Origin: Nitrospirota bacterium
GTDB taxonomy: Bacteria > Nitrospirota > 9FT-COMBO-42-15 > HDB-SIOI813
Direction: 5' to 3'
DNA length: 7,995 bases
Assembly: GCA_023248365.1 (NCBI GenBank)
Contig: JAHFER010000066.1
Span: 1-7,995 of the forward strand
The translations under genes were made by a program, and so were the position numbers. Below the pieces are notes generated by a model. That model saw only the letters and a program-made list of their open reading frames with translations, had not been told where the DNA came from and ran no database searches. Positions 1 through 4,643 of this stretch are shown piece after piece; positions within the stretch are counted from its first letter, which is position 1; every line of letters starts with the position of its first letter.

Positions 1-354
1 ACTGAGCATAGACCTCCAGGATGTCTTTACGCTGAAAGGGGCTGCACCTGTGGAACTAAAGCTGACCCAGCCTGCGTTTTCGCCCCAGGCCTTACCGGAG
101 AATATTCCTGTATTGGGATCTATGGTGACCCCGCCCCCTGCCGGGGCGAAGTTGATCCACCCCACATTCTCACCCCAGGCATTACCGTAGAGATTACCGG
201 CGCCATCGTTGAACACACCACCATTTTGAGGGCTTAGATTTATCCACCCGATATTTTCACCCCAGGCATAACCGGTCACCGCAGAATTGGTTACGGTTAT
301 CCCAGTGCCAAATGAGGGTTTTAGATTTAACCACCCGATATTTTCTCCATATGC
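1..354 (-). repeat. Four degenerate in-frame repeats of about 87-90 bp
   Basis: Within the left-edge gene the core coding for Trp-Gly-Glu-Asn-(Ile/Val/Ala)-Gly-Trp recurs four times at spacings of 29, 29 and 30 codons. The first unit has Tyr instead of the first Trp. The third position after Asn drifts from Ile to Val to Ala along the protein. The DNA copies are clearly related but diverged, so this is an old in-frame duplication rather than a recent slippage array. Confidence 0.75.
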
Positions 355-474
355 AAAAGATGAGCCGTCATTATTTGGATCAATGTTACCCGCATGGCTT
401 ACAGCGCCGCCCATACACGCAATCAAGGCCATCATTATCAATATGAAAACCGTATGTAATCTTACACCACTCAT
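1..474 (-). CDS. Exported GENIGW-repeat protein, C-terminus cut by window edge
   Basis: The minus-strand frame opens at the ATG at 474-472 and runs without a stop to the window edge, giving 158 visible residues. A purine-rich GGGGG stretch lies just upstream. Residues 1-28 form a hydrophobic export signal. It can be read as a signal peptidase I site after Ser-His-Ala (28/29) or as a lipobox, Leu-Ile-Ala-Cys, ending at Cys20. The rest is four degenerate repeats of about 29 residues. Each has the core Ala-(Trp/Tyr)-Gly-Glu-Asn-x-Gly-Trp, starting near residues 41, 70, 99 and 129, followed by a Gly/Asn/Thr-rich linker. I know such repeats from large secreted or surface proteins of environmental bacteria, but no biochemical function is established to my knowledge. 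The regular spacing suggests a repetitive beta structure (inference). The C-terminus, where an anchor or sorting signal would lie, is outside the window. The downstream-facing neighbour on the same strand is another exported protein. Confidence 0.8.
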   Translation of the reverse strand, partial: MSGVRLHTVFILIMMALIACMGGAVSHAGNIDPNNDGSSFAYGENIGWLNLKPSFGTGITVTNSAVTGYAWGENIGWINLSPQNGGVFNDGAGNLYGNAWGENVGWINFAPAGGGVTIDPNTGIFSGKAWGENAGWVSFSSTGAAPFSVKTSWRSMLS

Positions 475-541
475 TATCTGCCCCCTTTTATCATATATAG
501 AAATCCATCTAAAAAATAATCAAATCACTCCAATGACCAAC

Positions 542-1123
542 TTACTGAGCATCATTGCCCTGTCCACCCCGCACGCACCACACAGGGTACGCGGCGATCT
601 TATTGAAGGTGCTTACGAGGCCGCTGGCGATGTCCACGCTCCACGCAACCGCTGGCCCGTCGGCGAATGTAGTAGCCGACCAGTAGTAGGACGACTGCAC
701 ATTCGTGAAGGGATGACCGATCGGGAGTTTAGGGGTTCCGGAGACAGATGTGTCCAGCAGGCTTGCCAGCTCCTGAAGTGAAGGCAGCCTCCACCCCTTT
801 CGCCCGCCTACCGCCTTGTTAATACAACTGTATGCGGCATTATTACCACTCCAATCCCAGGTATAGGTTACCGTTCCTGGCGACTGCTCCCATACAAGCC
901 CTGTCTCCTTGTCCAGCACTCCTGCGCCACCCAACACCAGTTTAAACCGCTCGGATGACGTAAGCGCCTGGTCCCATGTCGGCGGAATCTGATCAAGCGT
1001 CTTCATCGTCGGCGCCGGCGGTGCGCCGGGATTCAGGTCGCCTGCAAATGCGGGAATGCTAAACATAAATAGGGATAGAATTACTGCGGATAACCATTCC
1101 CATGTAATCTTCTTGCTGCTCAT
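542..1123 (-). CDS. Exported DUF1566 (Lcl C-terminal-like) domain protein
   Basis: The protein has 193 residues. It starts at the ATG at 1123-1121, preceded by a strong GGAGGA at 1131-1136. Residues 1-27 are a signal peptide ending in Ala-Phe-Ala before Gly28. A Pro-rich spacer (PGAPPAPTMKTLDQ, about 32-45) leads into a DUF1566 domain at about 68-187. Family marks are LDKETGLVWEQ (70-80), GGRKGWRLPSLQELASLLD (106-124), YYWSATT (146-152), a later AWSVD strand and VWCVRGG at the end. Cys100 and Cys183 sit where a disulfide could close the domain in an oxidising compartment (inference). The domain is common in secreted, often fimbrial or surface, proteins and is thought to have a C-type-lectin-related fold. 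No enzyme activity is known to me. The protein is probably periplasmic or extracellular. The gene lies 67 bp upstream of the repeat-protein gene on the same strand, so the two may be co-transcribed. Confidence 0.85.
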   Translation of the reverse strand: MSSKKITWEWLSAVILSLFMFSIPAFAGDLNPGAPPAPTMKTLDQIPPTWDQALTSSERFKLVLGGAGVLDKETGLVWEQSPGTVTYTWDWSGNNAAYSCINKAVGGRKGWRLPSLQELASLLDTSVSGTPKLPIGHPFTNVQSSYYWSATTFADGPAVAWSVDIASGLVSTFNKIAAYPVWCVRGGQGNDAQ

Positions 1124-1162
1124 TGTTTTCTCCTCCTATGGTTTATTGATTGACTGAAATAA

Positions 1163-1289
1163 GACGGCTTCGTAAAACGTCCATCTGCGGCGTTGCGCTG
1201 CATCCTTCGTCATTGCGGCGTAGCAACAAAGTACGCCTCATTCCTCAGGATTTGTGCGCCTTGCACATGGAGCTTTTTACAAAGCCGTC
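1163..1289. repeat. 127-bp imperfect palindrome (MITE/REP-like)
   Basis: The outer arms are GACGGCTTCGTAAAA at 1163-1177 and its inverse at 1275-1289, with one mismatch over 15 bp. Pairing continues inward with interruptions, for example CCAT against ATGG and TCCT against AGGA. The centre has a GGCGTA (1217-1222) / TACGCC (1232-1237) hairpin around a 9-nt loop. The whole unit could fold as one long hairpin and has no coding capacity. I recall similar palindromes dispersed in deltaproteobacterial and Nitrospirota genomes, but I cannot assign a named family. This and the next repeat are the main content of the 361-bp gap at 1124-1484. Confidence 0.75.
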
Positions 1290-1298
1290 CGCTTCCCT

Positions 1299-1317
1299 GA
1301 CTTTTTACGAGGCCATC
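1299..1317. repeat. Extra copy of the palindrome right arm
   Basis: GACTTTTTACGAGGCCATC resembles the right arm at 1272-1289, in the same orientation. It lies only about 10 bp beyond it and has no left-arm partner nearby. It may be a relic of a second, nested or deleted copy of the same element. Confidence 0.45.
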
Positions 1318-1365
1318 AAATAACAATAATTAAAAATATGCAGATTTCATGCCTGACCTCAGTTC

Positions 1366-1386
1366 GTACGACAAAAATGTCTGTAC
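1366..1386. promoter_or_regulatory. Possible hairpin/operator upstream of toxin-antitoxin pair
   Basis: GTACGACA (1366-1373) and TGTCTGTAC (1378-1386) are inverted around AAAA, with one bulged T at 1382. Type II antitoxins usually repress their own promoter through inverted repeats. However, this site lies about 100 bp ahead of the antitoxin start and upstream of the best promoter candidate, so the link is weak. Confidence 0.2.
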
Positions 1387-1429
1387 CATAGATATGATCG
1401 TATAGCGGAACAAAGAGCTATTTTATGGC

Positions 1430-1458
1430 TTTACGCAAACGATAAGCCGTGATAATAT
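1430..1458 (+). promoter_or_regulatory. Weak candidate promoter for the toxin-antitoxin operon
   Basis: TTTACG at 1430-1435 and TAATAT at 1453-1458 are spaced by 17 bp. An alternative -10 is GATAAT at 1451-1456. Each box matches the sigma-70 consensus only partly. The position, about 25 bp ahead of the antitoxin start, is sensible. Confidence 0.25.
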
Positions 1459-1484
1459 AAGCAAAAATAGAAAAGAGGTGAATA

Positions 1485-1703
1485 ATGACAAAATTGCTTG
1501 AAAAAGCCTTTAAGGAAGCATCGAGATTGCCGGTTGTCGATCAAAACGCTCTTGCGAAATGGGTGCTTGAAGAATTAGAGGCAGAGAAGAAATGGGAGCT
1601 AATGTTTGCCGAATCGGAAGATGTCCTTGATAAACTCGCTGACGAGGCTCTGGCAGAGCATAAGAAAGGCAAAACAAGGCCTCTGGATATTGATCGCCTA
1701 TGA
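1485..1703 (+). CDS. Type II toxin-antitoxin system, putative antitoxin
   Basis: This 72-residue acidic, helix-rich protein starts at the ATG at 1485, with AGAGGTG at 1474-1480 as the ribosome binding site. The pattern is an N-terminal MTKLLEKAFKEAS, LPVVDQNALAKWVLEELEAE (15-34), a stretch rich in Glu, Asp and Ala, and a C-terminal GKTRPLDID segment. It matches small proteins usually found directly ahead of RelE/ParE-type toxins. I see no clear MazE, PHD or ribbon-helix-helix signature, so its DNA-binding mode is undetermined. By the usual logic it would bind and neutralise the toxin and help repress the operon. The stop overlaps the toxin start in an ATGA, which indicates translational coupling and a fixed antitoxin-first order. 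Confidence 0.75.
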   Translation: MTKLLEKAFKEASRLPVVDQNALAKWVLEELEAEKKWELMFAESEDVLDKLADEALAEHKKGKTRPLDIDRL

Positions 1704-1978
1704 ACTCAAAAACAACGGAGCGTTTTTGGAAGCGCTATGCCGGGTTGCCTGGAACAATCAGGAAACGGGCAAAAGAGGCTTATAAACAATTTCAAGAAGA
1801 CCCATATTATCCAAGTTTGCACTTCAAACAAGTCCATTCTACACGTCCCATATTTTCAGTAAGAATCACAAAAGACTATAGAACTGTTGGTATCATTCAA
1901 GGTGAAGATATAATTTGGTTCTGGATTGGCACGCATTCCGAATACAATAAGATATTGAAGCAAATGAGACACGCATAA
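1700..1978 (+). CDS. RelE/ParE-superfamily toxin
   Basis: This 92-residue basic protein starts at the ATG at 1700, sharing ATGA with the antitoxin stop. Family features are FWKRYAGLPGTIRKRAKEAYKQF (9-31), NP-like DPYYPSLHFKQV (34-45), the strand SVRITKDYRTVG (53-64) with Arg55 and Arg61, and WFWIGTHSEYNKIL (73-86) with His79 and Tyr82. These match RelE-like toxins. That fold includes ribosome-dependent mRNA endonucleases (RelE) and gyrase inhibitors (ParE). The basic strand and the terminal His/Tyr fit the RNase-like group better, but this is inference. The length is normal and I see no truncation. Its TAA stop lies inside an attC-like sequence, an arrangement seen in integron cassettes, where toxin-antitoxin pairs are frequent cargo. 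Confidence 0.8.
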   Translation: MNSKTTERFWKRYAGLPGTIRKRAKEAYKQFQEDPYYPSLHFKQVHSTRPIFSVRITKDYRTVGIIQGEDIIWFWIGTHSEYNKILKQMRHA

Positions 1979-2011
1979 CAATCACTCCAGCGGACGGCCT
2001 ATGCGTTAGCC
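1971..2011 (+). other. Shortened integron attC-like sequence
   Basis: A left-arm-like stretch, GCATAAC followed by AATCACTCCAGCGGACGG, starts at 1973. It runs almost directly into GCGTTAGCC (2003-2011), which resembles the GTTRRRY core. ACGCATA (1971-1977) and TATGCGT (2000-2006) are perfectly inverted. A normal attC would also carry the inverse of CACTCCAGCGG between these parts, and this is missing. At about 40 bp it is shorter than usual sites, and both core boxes deviate from consensus. It may be a decayed or deleted attC. No matching site was found upstream of the antitoxin gene. Confidence 0.35.
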
Positions 2012-2064
2012 TGCATTGAAGTTAAGAAAAGAGACTCATAAAAAAAGAAAGGACATTTTATAAA

Positions 2065-2814
2065 TTGTTACAATACAATTCTCTGACAGAGAGGATAAAC
2101 AATATCAAGGGGATAAAAAAAGAAATTACAGGCAGAATAAAAGGAGGATATCCTCTCTATATGTTATCTTATGGTGAAGGAGATAAAAGTGTTGTTCTTT
2201 CAGCAGGTATACATGGTGATGAACCTGCAGGTGTAGAAGCACTCCTGCGTTTCCTTGAAAGGGACGTGAAAGGTATTAAAGAGTGGGGACAGAGGTACAG
2301 ATTTACCATCTTCCCCTGTACTAATCCTGCTGGTTACGAAAGCGGCAAAAGGGAAAATAGTATGGGCATAGACCTCAATCGTAAGTTTGGCAGTAAAATC
2401 ATACCTGAAGAGGTTTCAATAATCCAGAGTGCCTTAATCGGAAGGAGATTTGATGTATTTATGGATCTCCATGAGGACATTGATGGAGAAGGATTTTATC
2501 TCTATGAAGTTCACGGAAAGGAATACAATAGCCTTGCAGAGGGGATTATAAAGGACATGTCACTGAAATATCCGGTTGACCAAAGAGAACATATTGATGG
2601 GTTCTCAAATTGTGGAGGGGTGATTTGTCCTCAGAAAGATGGGGAAAAATTTCCTTTAATGAGAGTTGATCTTCCTCTGCCCTTATATCTCTATCTTCAT
2701 GGCATGAGACGCTGTTTTACCTTCGAATCACCAACCCGTTTTCCTTTGGAAGAACGGATAGAGATGCACCTGATGGCCATGGAATCTGTCCTTCGCCGGT
2801 ACATATTAACCTAA
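2065..2814 (+). CDS. M14-family zinc carboxypeptidase-like protein
   Basis: The protein has 249 residues. It fits the metallocarboxypeptidase / succinylglutamate desuccinylase-aspartoacylase superfamily. Visible catalytic marks are GIHGDEPAG (48-56; zinc ligands His50 and Glu53), NPAGY (87-91), DLNRKF (103-108; substrate-binding Asn105 and Arg106), DLHED (134-138; zinc ligand His136) and TFESPT (219-224; Glu221 as catalytic base). Members hydrolyse C-terminal peptide bonds or N-acyl amino acids. The substrate here is unknown. There is no signal peptide, so it is probably cytosolic. The start is taken as the TTG at 2065, with AAAGGA about 11 nt upstream, because it keeps the first strand of the fold. 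An ATG at 2161, preceded by AAGGAGG at 2141-2147 but 13 nt away, would remove 32 residues. It is monocistronic: repeats flank it on both sides. Confidence 0.82.
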   Translation: MLQYNSLTERINNIKGIKKEITGRIKGGYPLYMLSYGEGDKSVVLSAGIHGDEPAGVEALLRFLERDVKGIKEWGQRYRFTIFPCTNPAGYESGKRENSMGIDLNRKFGSKIIPEEVSIIQSALIGRRFDVFMDLHEDIDGEGFYLYEVHGKEYNSLAEGIIKDMSLKYPVDQREHIDGFSNCGGVICPQKDGEKFPLMRVDLPLPLYLYLHGMRRCFTFESPTRFPLEERIEMHLMAMESVLRRYILT

Positions 2815-2876
2815 AAAGGCATTTAACTGCACCATGAACTTAGAGGTTTTTGTAAAAGTCTTAAGAAAGCCGATTT

Positions 2877-2947
2877 CGTCATTCCCACGAAAGTGGGAAT
2901 CCAGAGCAATGGCTTAGTTCTGGATTCCCGTTTCCACGGGAATGACG
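2877..2947. repeat. Pair of REP-like hairpins in inverted arrangement
   Basis: Two 28-bp arms (2877-2904 and 2920-2947) are inverted around a 15-bp spacer. Each arm is itself a perfect hairpin. The first is ATTCCCAC (2881-2888), loop GAAA, GTGGGAAT (2893-2900). The second is ATTCCCGT (2924-2931), loop TTCC, ACGGGAAT (2936-2943). The outer GTCATTCCC/GGGAATGAC blocks are identical, and the stem positions that differ change in pairs. This layout is typical of REP doublets (BIME-like), which are spread by RAYT transposases. One such gene begins about 100 bp downstream. The sequence resembles a very common bacterial intergenic repeat. Confidence 0.8.
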
Positions 2948-2994
2948 GCGCTCCCTGATTACTACATGCAGGGACAAGCTTCACGGAAAAATTA

Positions 2995-3016
2995 ATGGGG
3001 TCAGGTCTTGAAATAT
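2995..3016 (+). repeat. Left 22-bp inverted repeat of RAYT unit
   Basis: The arm contains GGGGTCAGGTCTTGAAAT and is perfectly inverted at 3906-3927. Its TTGAAA (3008-3013) also serves as the -35 box of the transposase promoter. Confidence 0.9.
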
Positions 3017-3036
3017 AAGAAATGGTTTGTTATGAT
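3008..3036 (+). promoter_or_regulatory. Sigma-70-like promoter of the RAYT gene
   Basis: TTGAAA (3008-3013) and TATGAT (3031-3036) are separated by 17 bp, each one base from consensus. Transcription would start near 3043, within a few bases of the ATG at 3045. The mRNA would be leaderless or nearly so, which agrees with the absence of a Shine-Dalgarno sequence there. Confidence 0.55.
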
Positions 3037-3044
3037 AATGGCAA

Positions 3045-3884
3045 ATGACCAGACCGTTACGAATAGAATACCCTGAAGCAGTATATCATGTTACTTCACG
3101 CGGCAACGCAAGGGAAAAAATATTTAAGGATGACCAGGATAGGGAAAAAATCCTTGAGGTGCTTGACTCTGTTGTAAAAAGATACAACTGGCTATGCCAC
3201 GCATATTGTCTTATGGGCAATCATTACCACCTTCTCATAGAGACTCCTGATGCCAACCTTTCAATAGGGATGAGGCAATTAAACGGCGTCTATACCCAGG
3301 CATATAACCGTAGACATAAAAAGACAGGGCATGTATTTCAGGGCAGATTTAAGGCAATCCTGATTCAGAAAGAGAATCACCTTCTTGAGCTTTGCCGCTA
3401 TATAGTACTAAATCCTATAAGGGCAAGGATAGTGGAAAGGCCCGAAGATTGGAAATGGAGCAGCTATGCCGCAACCTGTGGATTAAAGAAGACCCCGGCA
3501 TGTCTCAAAGTTGACTGGATTTTGGGTCAATTTGGAAATGAAAGGAAAACTGCACAAAAGGAATATAAAGTATTTGTGAGAGAAGGGATGCAAAAAGAGT
3601 CTCCATTGAAAGAAGTTCATGGGCAGATATTGCTTGGAGAAGAAGGGTTTATCGAGAAATTCAGGGAATTGTTAGCTGGTAAAGAAAAGATAAAAGAGAT
3701 ACCAAGACAGCAGAGATATGTGGGCAGGCCGTCATTGTCAGAGGTATTTGAGGACTCTGCAGGAACAGACAAGGTAATAAGAAACACAAATATACGTATA
3801 GCGCACCTGAGATTTGGATACACATTAAAAGAGATTGCTGATTATTTGGGAATACATTATACTACGATAAGTAAGGCGTTATAA
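3045..3884 (+). CDS. REP-associated tyrosine transposase (RAYT), Y1/HUH family
   Basis: The protein has 279 residues. The start gives the usual N-terminus MTRPLRIEYPEAVYHVTSRGN. The HUH motif is in MGNHYHLLIETP (57-68), with metal-binding His60 and His62. HVFQGRFKAILI (96-107) and RYIVLNPIRA (118-127) are standard. Tyr119 is the likely nucleophile that attacks single-stranded DNA. The C-terminus (about 255-279, LKEIADYLGIHYTTISKAL) is a helix-turn-helix, found in one RAYT subgroup and presumably binding DNA. RAYTs are single-copy domesticated relatives of IS200 transposases that cut and join REP hairpins. The reading frame and catalytic residues are intact. The gene lies between perfect 22-bp inverted repeats and just downstream of a REP-like hairpin pair. 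Which of these is the substrate cannot be decided from the sequence alone. Confidence 0.92.
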   Translation: MTRPLRIEYPEAVYHVTSRGNAREKIFKDDQDREKILEVLDSVVKRYNWLCHAYCLMGNHYHLLIETPDANLSIGMRQLNGVYTQAYNRRHKKTGHVFQGRFKAILIQKENHLLELCRYIVLNPIRARIVERPEDWKWSSYAATCGLKKTPACLKVDWILGQFGNERKTAQKEYKVFVREGMQKESPLKEVHGQILLGEEGFIEKFRELLAGKEKIKEIPRQQRYVGRPSLSEVFEDSAGTDKVIRNTNIRIAHLRFGYTLKEIADYLGIHYTTISKAL

Positions 3885-3905
3885 GGATGAAGGAGGTAAA
3901 AAGTG

Positions 3906-3927
3906 ATATTTCAAGACCTGACCCCAT
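3906..3927 (-). repeat. Right 22-bp inverted repeat of RAYT unit
   Basis: Exact reverse complement of 2995-3016, 21 bp after the transposase stop codon. A strong Shine-Dalgarno-like AAGGAGGT lies just ahead at 3890-3897 but precedes only an 8-codon GTG frame, so it seems an orphan. Confidence 0.9.
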
Positions 3928-3984
3928 GACCCATGCAAGATTACTCAATATTGTGACCCTATTACAGGAAAAGGAGGAACAAGA

Positions 3985-4560
3985 ATGAAGAAATTAGCTC
4001 GTAGCGCAGGTTTAACAGCAGTACTATTTTTCTGGTTGATAATCCCCTCAACGTTTGCAGGTAGCTCGACTGAGAGCGGTTACTCGCCTGAAATGCAGAA
4101 AGAGATAAAAAAGTATACCGATGAGAAGGCAACGATCGATAGTAATATAGAGACCTTTGACACTCTGGATTTTGTTGTCTTCAGCAATCAGGAATGGACA
4201 AGGCTGCACGAGAGTCATTCGAAGGATGTCATTGTTAACTGGCCCGATGGACATCACACGAATGGCATAGAAAAGCATATTGAGGACCTTAAAGCATTGT
4301 TCGTGTACGCACCTGATACGAGCATCAAAGTGCATCCGATTAAGTTCGGTTCAGGAGACTTTACCGCCGTAACTGGTATCATGACCGGAACATTCACCAA
4401 GCCTATGCCTATTGGAGACGGCAAATTCATTCAACCCACAGGCAAAAAGTTCAGCATTCCTATGTGCACCATAGGGCATTGGAAAGGTGGCGTCATGATC
4501 GAAGAATGGCTGTACTGGGACAATGCAACATATATGAAACAAATTGGAATAGGAAAGTAG
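3985..4560 (+). CDS. Exported SnoaL-like / NTF2-fold protein (ester cyclase-like)
   Basis: The protein has 191 residues. It starts at the ATG at 3985 with an excellent AAGGAGG at 3971-3977. Residues 1-25 form a signal peptide (Lys-Lys-Leu-Ala-Arg, hydrophobic core, cleavage after Thr-Phe-Ala), so the mature protein is periplasmic or secreted. Residues about 55-188 match the SnoaL-like polyketide-cyclase branch of the NTF2-like superfamily. Typical parts are the helix with NQEWTRLHESHSKDVIVNWPDG (68-89), GIEKHIEDLKALF (94-106), GDFTAVTGIMTGTFTKPM (124-141), PTGKKFSIPMCTIGHWKGG (151-169) and the ending EEWLYWDNATYMKQIG (173-188). The family includes small-molecule cyclases, isomerases and many uncharacterised proteins. 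The conserved acid and His residues line a pocket, but the substrate is unknown. Export is unusual for SnoaL-like proteins. It lies just outside the right repeat of the transposase unit and leads two enzyme genes on the same strand. Confidence 0.8.
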   Translation: MKKLARSAGLTAVLFFWLIIPSTFAGSSTESGYSPEMQKEIKKYTDEKATIDSNIETFDTLDFVVFSNQEWTRLHESHSKDVIVNWPDGHHTNGIEKHIEDLKALFVYAPDTSIKVHPIKFGSGDFTAVTGIMTGTFTKPMPIGDGKFIQPTGKKFSIPMCTIGHWKGGVMIEEWLYWDNATYMKQIGIGK

Positions 4561-4643
4561 AGTGATGTCGGGAATGCGAGAGCGATCCAATTGGTCTCTG
4601 ACGAAATCAAAGGAGTGCTGATACGAGGAATTGAGGGGGGGAA

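Larger units (their letters stand above)
2995..3927 (+). mobile_element. 933-bp RAYT unit bounded by perfect 22-bp inverted repeats
   Basis: The unit consists of an inverted repeat, a promoter, one transposase gene and the opposite inverted repeat. The ends are exact reverse complements over 22 bp and the match stops on both sides. IS200/IS605-type elements and RAYTs normally use subterminal hairpins rather than long terminal inverted repeats, so this boundary is unusual for the enzyme type. I see no clear target-site duplication at the ends, as expected for single-strand HUH transposition. Confidence 0.7.

Noticed and set aside
1..354. Possible CRISPR-like or satellite array from the regular 87-90-bp spacing
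   Set aside because: The repeats are in frame, diverged at DNA level and encode a conserved protein motif, so they are coding repeats.
287..781. Plus-strand open frame of 164 codons
   Set aside because: It overlaps two minus-strand genes with signal peptides and recognisable domains. Its own protein has low-complexity composition and no family features.
2820..2876. Similarity of TTTTTGTAAAAGTC to the arms of the palindrome at 1163-1289
   Set aside because: Only a short A+T-rich stretch is shared and the GACGGCTTCG part is absent, so it is not called a copy.
3617..3823. Minus-strand open frame inside the transposase gene
   Set aside because: Shadow of the conserved RAYT reading frame.
4579..4599. 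Palindrome around CCAATTGG upstream of the dioxygenase gene
   Set aside because: The 8-bp core is perfect, but the flanks pair only with bulges, and it is neither next to a T-run nor to promoter boxes. It is likely chance.
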